A stretch of DNA of 64,000 nucleotides from OLB7 sp966250335 (GTDB lineage Bacteria; Bacteroidota; Ignavibacteria; OLB7): positions 1 to 64,000 of the forward strand of contig CBINGZ010000020.1 of assembly GCA_966250335.1 (NCBI GenBank). The letters are read 5' to 3'. The notes below the pieces were generated by a model. It saw only the letters and a list, made by a program, of their open reading frames with translations, was not told the origin of the DNA and did not search any database. Made by a program: the position numbers and the translations under genes. Below, piece after piece: positions 9,558-18,721 of this stretch (positions are counted from its first letter, which is position 1; the number at the start of each line of letters is the position of its first letter).

Positions 9558-9572
9558 ATACGATTCTTCGTT

Positions 9573-12500
9573 CTATCGCGTCTCGTCGGCCGGGACCGGC
9601 TTGCCGAGCGCCTCGAAATATCGTCTGATCATATATTCGTAGTCCTTCGTGTAGCCCTGGCGGCGGGCGTCGATCATGTCGCGCTGCAGCTTCTCCACAT
9701 CCGCGGGGGGCGGCAGGCGGAGCTCTCCGGGGCTGTTGCGGACCACGTCCACTCCCGGCTTCGACTCGCGTTCCTTCTCGAAATCGCGTTCCCGCTCCGA
9801 CTTGAGGGCATCGAGCATACGGCTCAGGATCCGCTCCTGGCGCTGCATCGTCTCCGGAGTGAGCTGTCCCGACTGCATGTCGCTCAGCACCTCCTCGATC
9901 TCCTGCGCCGCCCGTTCCAGATCGCCGACCCGGTTCTTGCGGGTTCCGCCGAGCTCACGCATCTCCTTGTTGAGCTGCTCCACCGACTTCTTGACCTGTC
10001 CCTGCTGCTGCTGGAGCTTCTTCATCTCTCCTTCGCCGTCTCCCCCTTCCTCACCCTGCCCCTCTCCCTTTCCGTTCTTGCCGTTCTTTCCCTTCTGTCC
10101 CTGGCCGCTCTGTCCCTCGCTCCCCTGCTGCTGGCGCATCGCCTCGTTGATCATCTGCTGCTGCGCCGCCATCTCCTGAATCCGCTGCTGGGTCGAGCCC
10201 ATTCCCATCCCCATTCCCTGGCCCTGCCCCTCACCCTCCCCTTCCATCTGGCCGAGCGCCTGGCCCATCATCTGGGCCGCCTTGTTCATCGCCTCCATCG
10301 CCTTCCCCTGCTGCTGCGCCGCCTTGAATCCCTCGCGTTGCGAGAGGGACTGCGTGGCTCCCTGCATCTCCTTCATGGCGTCTCCCATCTCCTTCCCCAT
10401 CTCCGGCGTGACGGCGAAGCTCTTCTCGGAAAGCTCGCCCATCTGGTCGGCGATGTTCTGCATATCCTGCTGCATCTGGGCCTCCTGCTGGGCCTGCTCG
10501 CGGAACTGCTGGCTGTTCGGCTGCGTGTTTTCGGTCTGCTGCTTCAGCGCCTCCTGCCGTTTGGAGAGATCGACGAGATCCTGCTGGGCCTTCCGCATCT
10601 TGTTCATCACATCCTTCCGGCCGTTCTGCTGCATCTTCTGCTTCACTCCCTGCATCTTCTCCTTGAACTTCTGGGCCCCCTGCTTCGCCTGTTCTCCCTT
10701 CTGCTGGGCTCCCTGCATATCTCCCTTCTCCATCTGCTCTCCGGCCTGGTCCATCTGCTGGCCGGGGTTGTCCTGCTGGAGCTGCTCGGAAGCCTCCTGC
10801 ATCTCCTTGTTCGGCATCTCGGCTCCCATCTTGTTCATCTTCTGCTCCAGCTCCTTCGCCTCCTGCTGCATCCCCTCGGCGCTCCTGGAGAGCTGCTCCT
10901 GCCGCTCCGCGAGCTGTTCCTGCATCTGCTTATCCCCCTTCGCCTCGTTCATCTTGCTGTTGAGATCCTCCTGCTTCTTGGCGATCTCCTCGGCGCGGCG
11001 GATCATCTCGTCCACCTTCTGCTCGGTCTGCATCCGCTCAAGGATCTTCATCGTCCGCTCGATCGACTGGCGGAACTGCTCCTCGTTGAACTTGTAGTTC
11101 TTCATCGCCTCGGCGACCTGCTCCGGTGTCATCTTCTCCATCGCCTTCTGCATCTGCTCCATCGCCTTGCGCAGCTCGGGGCTCTTTAGCTCCTGGAAGA
11201 GCTTCTGCAGCTCCTGGTACTTCTCAAGGGTTTCCGGGGAGATTGCCCGCGCCTCCTTGAGCTTCTCGGACATCTCGCGAAGGTTCTCGGCGATATCCTC
11301 CAGCCGCTGCTCCATCTTCTCGTGCTGCTGCATCAGATTGCGGAGCTTCTCCTGTTCCTGCCAGTTCGAGCCCTGTTTCCTGTTCTGGGCGAGCTGCTTC
11401 ATCAGCTCCCGGTTCAGTTCCTCCATCTCCTTTCTGGCGTCCTGTGCGTTCTTCAGCACCTTGTCCAGATCGGCGGTCGCCTGATGCTGCTCCTCCTCGG
11501 CCTCCTTCAGCACTTCCTCCAGCGAGGGGAATTTGAGGGTGATCGCCCCCGTTCTCGCGATCTTCGGTCCGGCGACCGCGTCGTTGTCGGCCACCTCGAA
11601 GTAGAGTTCGACCTCGTCGCCGGGGACCATGTTCATCTTCGCCAGGTTCCAGAGGTAGGGGACGTCGATCGACGCGGCGCTCCCCTTCGGGATCGGGATC
11701 GCGTGGGCGCGGTACTCCTTCCACGGCTCCTCGTACTGGCTGGCGGTCACCTTGTAGCGGATGCGGAGCCAGGAGAAGCCGTAGTCGTCGGAGATACGGA
11801 CCTGCGTCGGGAGGAGCATCGCCTCGGTGATGTCGACCGCCCCGGTCGGCTGCAGGAGCGCGATGGCGGGGGAGCCGTCGGTCGAGACCGACATGCCGTA
11901 GCGGATCGGGGAGAGGTTGCTCAACCCGTCGCTCGTGGTCACGCTGATGTAGTAGTCGCCGTTACGGGTCAGACGGAATCCGCCGGTGAGGGTCGTTCCG
12001 TCGATCTTCATCGGGATCGTCACGGTGTCGAACCGGGCGGCGCCCGGCGGCAGCGCGGCGGCCGTCGACGCGGAGGCGATATGCAATGTTCTGGGGAAGA
12101 GCTGGACGATCGATGCCCGCGCCGGAGCGAGGTTCGTCGTCACGCTCACCGCCACCGATGAGCCGCGGATGCCGCTCACATCCCCCATGTTGTCGGGAAG
12201 TCGCTCTGTCCCCCGGCGCGTGTAGGCCGGGGAGGTCACCGAGACCTGCAGAAGCCGTATCTCGGGCCGCTCGACGACGTCGATCGTATACTCCGGCGTG
12301 GTCACCGGACCGGAGGCGGCGGAGTAGATGGTGCGTCCCTTGATCCCGGCGAGCCGGTGGCGGAAGGCCCCCGTGGAGTCGGCGCTCAGCTCGATGAGAT
12401 CCGGCTCCGACTCTCCCGTACGGAGCGAAAGGCGGACCGTCCGGGGAGCGATCCCCGTCGCGGTCACCTTGATCTCGACCGAATCCCCACGCACAAGGCG

Positions 12501-13142
12501 TCTGTTTCCCGGCTCGATCGTCAGGGTGAACGGGGCGGGCTTCACGAAGAACTGATCGTGGCGGGTAAGGCGGTTGAGTCCGTCGCTGTAGGCGGTCGGG
12601 AAGCCGAGGAAGAGTCCCCCCATCACGGCCAGGCTCCCCAGGAGGAAGAAGATGCCGCGACGGCGGCGGTCGTCGTCGATGATGACCGTGTAGTCGTGGT
12701 TCAGGAGCGGACCTCCCTGACTGGCGATCGACGCCTCGGCCAGATCGGAGGAGTAGCCGGCAACCAGCGCTCCGGCGTACATCATTCTGTACAACTGGAG
12801 CGTGTTGACCAGCCGGTCGCCGACCTCCGGAATCTTTGCTCCCACCCTCCGGGCGATGGTGTCGTCATCCTCCCCCGGGAGCACGCCGGCGTAGCGCCCC
12901 GTCGGGAGCGCCAGGAACCAGGCGGCCAGCAGCCCGCAGAGGGCCACGGCGCCGTAGTAGATCCCGGTGCGGGTCGCGGAGTCGAATTCCCCGACGACCT
13001 CCAGCGAAATCGCCACGGTCCAGACCGCAAGCGCGGCCGCCAGGGTGTTCAGGAGCGCCGCCTGCAGGTGTACCCCCTGTTCCTTCCGCCGCGTGCGGCC
13101 GATCCTGGAGGTCAGTTCATCGTAGAGCGAGCCTGTATTCAT
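9573..13142 (-). CDS. Giant DUF4175-like membrane protein with Gln/Met/Glu coiled coil
   Basis: A 1,189-residue protein. Two membrane segments lie at about residues 25-75 and a third at about 165-188; residues 200-520 look like extracytoplasmic beta/Ig-like domains; residues 540-1120 are an extremely long low-complexity coiled coil rich in Gln, Glu, Lys and Met, broken by Gly-rich stretches (GEGEGQGQGMGMGMG). The plan, with an LxxRIGxxRRKE N-terminus, fits the DUF4175-type proteins that accompany gliding and surface machinery in some Bacteroidota and alphaproteobacteria; their molecular role is not established. The ATG at 13142 was chosen because it has an AAGGA ribosome binding site; extension upstream is arginine/proline-rich noise. 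A candidate promoter lies at 13354-13384. Confidence 0.65.
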   Translation of the reverse strand: MNTGSLYDELTSRIGRTRRKEQGVHLQAALLNTLAAALAVWTVAISLEVVGEFDSATRTGIYYGAVALCGLLAAWFLALPTGRYAGVLPGEDDDTIARRVGAKIPEVGDRLVNTLQLYRMMYAGALVAGYSSDLAEASIASQGGPLLNHDYTVIIDDDRRRRGIFFLLGSLAVMGGLFLGFPTAYSDGLNRLTRHDQFFVKPAPFTLTIEPGNRRLVRGDSVEIKVTATGIAPRTVRLSLRTGESEPDLIELSADSTGAFRHRLAGIKGRTIYSAASGPVTTPEYTIDVVERPEIRLLQVSVTSPAYTRRGTERLPDNMGDVSGIRGSSVAVSVTTNLAPARASIVQLFPRTLHIASASTAAALPPGAARFDTVTIPMKIDGTTLTGGFRLTRNGDYYISVTTSDGLSNLSPIRYGMSVSTDGSPAIALLQPTGAVDITEAMLLPTQVRISDDYGFSWLRIRYKVTASQYEEPWKEYRAHAIPIPKGSAASIDVPYLWNLAKMNMVPGDEVELYFEVADNDAVAGPKIARTGAITLKFPSLEEVLKEAEEEQHQATADLDKVLKNAQDARKEMEELNRELMKQLAQNRKQGSNWQEQEKLRNLMQQHEKMEQRLEDIAENLREMSEKLKEARAISPETLEKYQELQKLFQELKSPELRKAMEQMQKAMEKMTPEQVAEAMKNYKFNEEQFRQSIERTMKILERMQTEQKVDEMIRRAEEIAKKQEDLNSKMNEAKGDKQMQEQLAERQEQLSRSAEGMQQEAKELEQKMNKMGAEMPNKEMQEASEQLQQDNPGQQMDQAGEQMEKGDMQGAQQKGEQAKQGAQKFKEKMQGVKQKMQQNGRKDVMNKMRKAQQDLVDLSKRQEALKQQTENTQPNSQQFREQAQQEAQMQQDMQNIADQMGELSEKSFAVTPEMGKEMGDAMKEMQGATQSLSQREGFKAAQQQGKAMEAMNKAAQMMGQALGQMEGEGEGQGQGMGMGMGSTQQRIQEMAAQQQMINEAMRQQQGSEGQSGQGQKGKNGKNGKGEGQGEEGGDGEGEMKKLQQQQGQVKKSVEQLNKEMRELGGTRKNRVGDLERAAQEIEEVLSDMQSGQLTPETMQRQERILSRMLDALKSERERDFEKERESKPGVDVVRNSPGELRLPPPADVEKLQRDMIDARRQGYTKDYEYMIRRYFEALGKPVPADETR

Positions 13143-13353
13143 CGAATATCCTTGTGGGGAGAGGAGCGAATCGCAACGAAGTATGGAACCGGCCGCGGGA
13201 ACGATCCGGACGGTCGGAGAGAAGCCGGTCGACGGAGCCAATCGACGACGGGGAGGAAAAGTTCCCCTGTCGCGGGCATGCCGACCCTCCCGTCAGGTCA
13301 CGGCAGGGAGAGCCGGCCTTTCTGTGACGAACAAGTCCCCTGAATGTGACGAA

Positions 13354-13384
13354 CGAAGGTAAAGAAAATGGCCGTGGAGCGAAA
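13354..13384 (-). promoter_or_regulatory. Candidate promoter for the DUF4175-like gene
   Basis: On the minus strand TTTC (13384-13381) lies 19 bases before TACCTTCG (13361-13354), close to TTTG-N19-TAnnTTTG. The implied leader of about 200 bases is long, which lowers confidence. Confidence 0.35.
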
Positions 13385-13407
13385 TGAATCGAAGCGTGAA
13401 CGGAGGG

Positions 13408-13998
13408 TTATTTCCGCTTCACCGTTGCGCTGATATCGAGAAGGATCTGGAGTTTTCGATCCTGCGACACCGAGAGCTTCACGTCGGCGAACATCTTCCT
13501 GCTTTTGAGCAGATCGCAGTAGAAGAGATAGTAGGCCGATGAAGGCTCCAGCGACATCAGGACGTTCTCCGTCATCTGGTCCGGCGTGATCGGAACCGGG
13601 CGCTGGTTGGTGAACGGCGTCCCCTTCATGAGCGCCAGGACGGCGTTCGAGGCATCCCTGACCTGCTTCGCCTCCCTGTTGGAGAACTCCGGGGTGGCGA
13701 CCGCCATGCTGGAGAGATAGCCGTCCACGAAGACGACGCGGGTGATGTTGATGGCGGGCGTTCCGGGCTCCCCCTTCCCCGCCTCGGCCGGGCGCGGAGC
13801 AAGGGAGTATTCGTCCTTCTTCACGCTGCTGTCGGCCGGGTTCAGGTAGCTCCAGTCGGTGGTATCCATCGCCTTCCAGTATTCGGCGTAGGTCATGCCG
13901 ATCCGGATTCCCCCGTACTCGAACACCTGGGCGGCGCACGGAACGGCGATCGTCGCGATGAGAAGAAGAGTCGGGAGTAGGAATCGTACCAGAGCCAT
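13408..13998 (-). CDS. Secreted protein of unknown function
   Basis: A 196-residue protein starting MALVRFLLPT with a Sec signal peptide ending about residue 23 (PCAAQ). The mature part begins VFEYGGIRIGMTYAEYW, reminiscent of small periplasmic proteins that open with a 'GIRIGMT' strand-turn, and contains only one further Cys. No catalytic motif is visible. The start at 13998 has an excellent AGGAGGGG site, and a TTTG-N19-CATATTTG promoter lies about 120 bases upstream. It is separated from the DUF4175-like gene by a region that carries that gene's candidate promoter. Confidence 0.6.
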   Translation of the reverse strand: MALVRFLLPTLLLIATIAVPCAAQVFEYGGIRIGMTYAEYWKAMDTTDWSYLNPADSSVKKDEYSLAPRPAEAGKGEPGTPAINITRVVFVDGYLSSMAVATPEFSNREAKQVRDASNAVLALMKGTPFTNQRPVPITPDQMTENVLMSLEPSSAYYLFYCDLLKSRKMFADVKLSVSQDRKLQILLDISATVKRK

Positions 13999-14121
13999 CT
14001 GCCCCTCCTGCTGATAGGGATGCCGGTTGATCGGTGGGGATATCCGATGTGACTGCGTGTTCAAGAGCCGGGTCGGTGCGGAACTCCGCGCCGGCCGTCG
14101 GTCCGGGATCGAGGGGCCGGC

Positions 14122-14152
14122 CAAATATGGAACGCGCGGTGGAGAGTTCAAA
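14122..14152 (-). promoter_or_regulatory. Bacteroidota-type promoter
   Basis: On the minus strand TTTG (14152-14149) is followed after 19 bases by CATATTTG (14129-14122), one mismatch from TAnnTTTG. It would drive the secreted protein starting at 13998. Confidence 0.5.
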
Positions 14153-14265
14153 GAACGGAACGGTGAAGGGATGCAGGTTCCGTAGAGATACGGATATGTC
14201 GTGAAACGCCGGAAAGGAATATCCCGGCGCGCGATATGCATCGTCGTAACGCGATGCGAACCGCG

Positions 14266-14817
14266 TTATACCCGCCTCAGCGGTATGTGCGGCCCGGCCG
14301 GCAGCTCGACCCGGATCGGGTCTCCTCCCGCCACGTTCCCTCCCATGATCACGATCCCCATCACCCCTGCCCGTCCGATCGGGTTCCCTTCCGGGTCACG
14401 TTCGATCACCGCTTCCATCAATCCCTCCTGAAACCTGTCGAGCTGAACGCACGGGTTCCGCAGCCCGGTCACCTCCACGACCGCCGAGTCGCCGATATGG
14501 AGCAAGGTTCCGGTCGGCAGCGTCAGGAGATCGATTCCTCGCGTGGTGATATTCTCTCCCATCTCCCCCGCGTCGACCGTGAAGCCCGCCAGCCGCAGCT
14601 CGTCGTGCAGCTCCGCGTGGATCAGATGGACCTGCCGCAGATTCGGCCGGTTCGGGTCGCGCGCCACCCGGGAGCGATGCTTGACGGTCTCCCCCATGTG
14701 GGCGTCCCCTTCGACGCCGAGCCCGGCCAGCAGCGTGATCGTCGGGACGTTCGGCTTGTGAAAGGTGTGGGTCGGACTGAGGCTGACGGCAAGAACCGCC
14801 GGGGATATCGATGCCAT
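14266..14817 (-). CDS. MOSC domain protein
   Basis: A 183-residue single-domain MOSC protein. MOSC domains are beta-rich sulfur-carrier domains of molybdenum-cofactor sulfurases, and stand-alone forms (YiiM-like) help in Mo-cofactor-linked reduction or detoxification. Diagnostic segments are GVEGDAHMG, RQVHLIHAEL, GENITTRGIDLLTLPTG and VTGLRNPCVQLDRF, where the Cys at about residue 128 is the likely sulfur-carrying residue. The length is typical. It is divergent from the outer-membrane-like gene at 15022, with a 204-base gap. Its physiological substrate cannot be read from context. Confidence 0.85.
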   Translation of the reverse strand: MASISPAVLAVSLSPTHTFHKPNVPTITLLAGLGVEGDAHMGETVKHRSRVARDPNRPNLRQVHLIHAELHDELRLAGFTVDAGEMGENITTRGIDLLTLPTGTLLHIGDSAVVEVTGLRNPCVQLDRFQEGLMEAVIERDPEGNPIGRAGVMGIVIMGGNVAGGDPIRVELPAGPHIPLRRV

Positions 14818-15021
14818 CTCTTCCGGGTCGAGAGTTCGTGATGCAGGGCTTCGTGCGGTTCAATATAACGGAGCGGGGGGAACGGACACCGAATTGCACT
14901 TGAACGGATCTCTCCTCCGGCCCTACCATAGTCACGGGCGCCGCTCATTCCCTGCCTGATTCTGCGGGGTGGGATCATTATTCGGGGCGGTCCGTCCCTC
15001 AACACCAGCTGTCGAGCTACC

Positions 15022-15792
15022 GTGACCGCAACAGATCGGCTCATCCTCTTATTCTTCATGCTGCTTTCAGCGACGGCATGCGTCGCGCAGGAGGCGGCCG
15101 AAACGCCACTGACCGGGAAGGATCTCATCGGGGCGTACGGCGGCGGCAACGCCGGGTTCATCGGAATATCGGAGGGGCTCCTCTCGGGGCTTCCGCCGGA
15201 ATATCGTGTTACCGATCCGGGAGGGATAGGACATCAGTACGGGGTCGTCTACGCGCGGCAGATGCCGAACCTCTTCGTCTCGCGTCCGCCGGCCGCCGGG
15301 CAGGTCGATCCGGGACGTCTCTACAGGAAGATCTCCACCTTCGAACTGCGGGTTCTTCACTCGCGATACGAGGGGAGCGGGAGGGTGCGGAACATCTCCT
15401 CGCCGGAGGCTCCGCGCCGGTCGCTCTCCTACCAGGTCGACCTGTTCCATCTGGAACCGAGATTTTCATTCGATATCCTCCCGATGGGACGCGGCTCCAG
15501 TCCCCGTTTCAATATCGGCGCGGCGTTCGGGAGCATCGCCAGGGCGGAGATCATGATGGATCGAACCGCGACCGAACCGGCGGTGGCGATCGAACAGGCG
15601 GAGTTCCGCTCCTTCTACAGCGCGCTGGTGCTCGGCTTCGGCTACCGTTTCAATATCGGGGAGAGCGGCTACGGCTCGTCGATGATCGCCCCGGATGTCG
15701 ATATCGTGATCCCCTTCACCTCTCTCTCCGAATACTGGAACTGGCTCCCGTTCGCCCTCCGCTTCGGCGTGACGGTGGGGGTGCCGCTGTAG
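15022..15792 (+). CDS. Putative outer-membrane or secreted protein
   Basis: A 256-residue protein that begins with GTG at 15022 and a hydrophobic signal sequence (LILLFFMLLSATACVAQ), cleavable by signal peptidase I or possibly a lipoprotein with Cys20. The mature region has alternating aromatic/hydrophobic beta strands (FELRVLHSRYEG, YQVDLFHLEPRFSFDI, FYSALVLGFGYRFNIG) as in small beta-barrels. No family is recognised. A weak spaced site precedes the start, and the intergenic region with the divergent MOSC gene is G+C rich. Confidence 0.5.
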   Translation: MTATDRLILLFFMLLSATACVAQEAAETPLTGKDLIGAYGGGNAGFIGISEGLLSGLPPEYRVTDPGGIGHQYGVVYARQMPNLFVSRPPAAGQVDPGRLYRKISTFELRVLHSRYEGSGRVRNISSPEAPRRSLSYQVDLFHLEPRFSFDILPMGRGSSPRFNIGAAFGSIARAEIMMDRTATEPAVAIEQAEFRSFYSALVLGFGYRFNIGESGYGSSMIAPDVDIVIPFTSLSEYWNWLPFALRFGVTVGVPL

Positions 15793-15891
15793 AGGGGAGG
15801 GAGTGGGAGGAATTCGGTTCAACGGGAAACTGGCGTCGGTCGCGGGGACGACGTATCTTCCGGCTTCCGGAAACATCAGCCTCGAACCCTC

Positions 15892-17106
15892 ATGACCGTA
15901 TCGGACCTCCCGCGCCGTTGCGCGCTCCTTCCGTTTCTGATCCTCGTCTGCTGTGCGATATCTCAGGCGCAGACCACGCCGCAGGACCCGGCCGCGACCG
16001 ACCGGGAGGGGACGACCCTCTCCCGTGAACGGCCGGTCGACACGGTGCTGCTCGATTCGCTCCAGAAACTTCTGGTGCGCTACCCGGAGAATCCCCAGAT
16101 CCTCTCCAATATCGGCGCGGTCTACTATAACGCGGGACGATACGCAGAGTCGGCGGGAACATTCGAGAGAGTGATCCGGACATCGCCCGACGACGGCCGC
16201 GCATCTCTCACGCTCGCCTTCGCCTATGTGGCGCTGGAGCGGAACGAGGAGGCGCTGACCCTGGCACGGAGGGCGCGTCTCCTCCGTCCCGATGATCCGC
16301 AGGGGTATGTGGTGCTGGCGACGAGCCTTGCGAACCTCTGGATGACCGACAGTTCGGTCGAGGTCTGGAGGGAGGCGATCGGGCGCTTCCCGCAGGAGGC
16401 GGCGCTCCACAAGGGGCTGGGGAAGACCTACTTCGGGACCGGCAGCTACGGCAGCGCCATAGAGTCGTATCTGGCGGCCGCGGCGATCGACACGACAGAT
16501 TCCGAGGTCCACTACATGCTCGCCCTCGCCTGCAATCTTTCGTTCAGACACCACGATGCGATCGACGAGGCCCGCGCGGCGCTTCGTCTGGCTCCGAGAT
16601 TTCCCGGGGCGTACGAGCTTCTCGGCTCCTCCTATCTGGCGATCGACAGCCTCTACCCTGCCTGCGACGCCTTCCGCCGCCGCGCCCTGCTCGACTCCGG
16701 CAACGCGAGCGCCTGGTTTGATCTCGGTGTGATCTGTCAGAGACTGGTACACCTGAACACCGCAGAAGACGCGGCGGGCCCCAGAACCGAAGCATATCGT
16801 GATGGGATTGATGCGTATCGTCGCGCGATCATGCTCCGTCCCGACTGGGCGATGGCCCACCATGCCATGGCGACCATCTGCAGCGACATGGACGAGCTTC
16901 CGATGGCCGTCGCCTCGTGCGAGCGGGCCGTGGCGCTCGATGGAAGCGTCGGCCAGGCCAGGTTTCTGCTGGGCCTCCTCCGCCTCCGTTCCGGGGATCG
17001 CGCGGGAGCGGCCGTGGAGCAGGAGGCGCTCCGGGAGATCGCTCCCGATCTTGCCGAAGCCCTTGGGGAAAAGATCGCGCTCCTGCCGCAGGCTGAGCGG
17101 AAATGA
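15892..17106 (+). CDS. Secreted TPR-repeat protein
   Basis: A 404-residue protein with an N-terminal signal (about residues 1-24, LVCCAISQAQ) and about nine TPR-like helical repeats spanning residues 45-390, for example NPQILSNIGAVYYNAGRYAES, AALHKGLGKTYFGTGSYGSAI and ASAWFDLGVICQRL. TPR arrays mediate protein-protein contacts, here probably in the periplasm. No catalytic domain is fused. The gene starts 99 bases after the preceding gene on the same strand, with a TATCTT element at 15854 in the gap, and it ends ten bases before the convergent DUF1501 gene. Confidence 0.75.
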   Translation: MTVSDLPRRCALLPFLILVCCAISQAQTTPQDPAATDREGTTLSRERPVDTVLLDSLQKLLVRYPENPQILSNIGAVYYNAGRYAESAGTFERVIRTSPDDGRASLTLAFAYVALERNEEALTLARRARLLRPDDPQGYVVLATSLANLWMTDSSVEVWREAIGRFPQEAALHKGLGKTYFGTGSYGSAIESYLAAAAIDTTDSEVHYMLALACNLSFRHHDAIDEARAALRLAPRFPGAYELLGSSYLAIDSLYPACDAFRRRALLDSGNASAWFDLGVICQRLVHLNTAEDAAGPRTEAYRDGIDAYRRAIMLRPDWAMAHHAMATICSDMDELPMAVASCERAVALDGSVGQARFLLGLLRLRSGDRAGAAVEQEALREIAPDLAEALGEKIALLPQAERK

Positions 17107-17116
17107 GGTCGCGGCC

Positions 17117-18664
17117 CTATCGCGCCACGATCATCCTCCGGCTCTCCCGCACGCTTCCCGCCGTAAGCACATAGACGTATGCGCCCGGCGGGTACCTCCC
17201 TGTGTCGACCGTCACCTCCCGCTCTCCCGGTGCGAGATCGTACGAATCGATCTGCCGTCCGTCCGCCGTATGGATCGTCAGCCGCCCCTCCCCCGTTATT
17301 CCCCCGATCGGTATCGTCGTGTATGAGGTCGCGGGGTTGGGATGATTCATTCCCAGCACGACATGGGATTCCGGAATCGGCGGCACGGCGATCGGAATCG
17401 GCTGTTCGAACCCCCTGAAGAGGGGGAGCGTCGCGAACCTCCGGGGGAGCGCCGCCGGATATATATCGGACTCCGCCGCCCCCTGCCACTGCGTCAGCAG
17501 CGAGGCGTAGACCTGCCGGAAGTCGTATCGCATCCTGAGATTGCCGTCCGGGTCGAGATCGTCGAGATCCGGATCGTCGCCGATCAGCCCGCCGATCACG
17601 CCGTTCCCCACCACGAAGAGGGGCGCCGCCGTGCCGTGATCTGTCCCCAGCCCTATCGCCTCCACCCTTCTGCCGAACTCGCTGATCGTCATCAGACATA
17701 CCTTCTCCTGCAGCCCGAACGCCTCCAGATCGCGCTGGAACGCATGGATGCCGCGGGCGACATGCGAGAGCATGGGGCCGTGCAGAGCGAGCTGGTTGTG
17801 GTGCGTGTCGAAGCCGTCGACGTTGACGATGTAGATCTGCGTTTCCAGCCCCGACGCAATCAGGCGAACGACCGTCGCGAGGTCGGCGGAGAGGGGGTGA
17901 TCGGTCGGATAGGCGACCATGTTGACGGACTGTCGTTCGGTCGCGCGGGAGACCGAACCGAGAAAGACGTTCGACTGGCGGGCGATGGCGCGCACGAACG
18001 CCGCCTCGATCCCCGCATGCGTGAGCTTCGGGTCGGCGGGGTCGGGGGGAGCGGGGATGTAGTCGAGTTCGCGGAGAGCGATGCCGGTCGTGCTCCGCCG
18101 TCCGTTCAGCGTCCTCCCGAGGCCGGTGCTCAATTCTATGCCGAAAGGGTCGGCCGGGAAGATCTCGGGATATTCCGGGTAGATCTGCTCAAGATATTTT
18201 GCGTACCACCCCGTCTTGTCGAACACCCCCGCGTCGGAACCTGTGAGCCAGATGTCGGTCGATCTGAAATGGGAGAGATTCTGGTCGGGATAGCCGACGT
18301 TCTGTACGATCGCCACCTTCCCCTCGCCGTAGAGCTCGTGAAGCGGCGCAAGGCCCGGGTGGAAGCCGAGCGTGTTCGAGTCGGGGAGAGGAAGGACCTC
18401 TTCGGCAGGTATCGACACATCGGCCGCCGTCCCCCGGCCGCGGGCGCGGTAGTACGTTTCGTTGTGGTACGGGACCACGGTGTTCAGTCCGTCGTTCCCT
18501 CCGTAGAGCCTGAGGATCACGATGATCCGATCCCCCGCCGCCGACGCCATGCGACGGAACGGCAGCCCCGGAGCCCCCTGCGCGAAAGCACGCGCGACCC
18601 CTCCCGCCAGAGGAACGGCCATTGCCGCCCCGGCGAGACCCCGAATGAATTGTCTGCGCTTCAA
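17117..18664 (-). CDS. DUF1501 protein with Tat signal and T9SS sorting domain
   Basis: A 515-residue protein. It opens with a twin-arginine signal (MKRRQFIRGLAGAA), followed by the DUF1501 fold typical of sulfatase/alkaline-phosphatase-like proteins: RLYGGNDGLNTVVPY, HPGLAPLHELY, VGYPDQNLSHF, DGFDTHHNQL, ISEFGRRVE and DHGTAAPLFVVG. The last 85 residues are a Por sorting domain (NHPNPATSYTTIPIG to RRMIVAR). The gene follows the DUF1800 gene with a 57-base gap, a pairing found in very many bacteria; together they are thought to act on extracytoplasmic substrates, but the reaction is not known. The carriage of both Tat and T9SS signals is discussed as a finding. Confidence 0.85.
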   Translation of the reverse strand: MKRRQFIRGLAGAAMAVPLAGGVARAFAQGAPGLPFRRMASAAGDRIIVILRLYGGNDGLNTVVPYHNETYYRARGRGTAADVSIPAEEVLPLPDSNTLGFHPGLAPLHELYGEGKVAIVQNVGYPDQNLSHFRSTDIWLTGSDAGVFDKTGWYAKYLEQIYPEYPEIFPADPFGIELSTGLGRTLNGRRSTTGIALRELDYIPAPPDPADPKLTHAGIEAAFVRAIARQSNVFLGSVSRATERQSVNMVAYPTDHPLSADLATVVRLIASGLETQIYIVNVDGFDTHHNQLALHGPMLSHVARGIHAFQRDLEAFGLQEKVCLMTISEFGRRVEAIGLGTDHGTAAPLFVVGNGVIGGLIGDDPDLDDLDPDGNLRMRYDFRQVYASLLTQWQGAAESDIYPAALPRRFATLPLFRGFEQPIPIAVPPIPESHVVLGMNHPNPATSYTTIPIGGITGEGRLTIHTADGRQIDSYDLAPGEREVTVDTGRYPPGAYVYVLTAGSVRESRRMIVAR

Positions 18665-18721
18665 TGAAATATCGAATAAAGATAATATGGGGATGAACTT
18701 CTTCCGGTCGAAACGGACCGG

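Noticed and set aside
10282..11189. Plus-strand Leu/Ser/Cys-rich frames of up to 283 codons
   Set aside because: Antisense shadows of the glutamine-rich coiled coil; low-complexity codons read backwards give long open frames.
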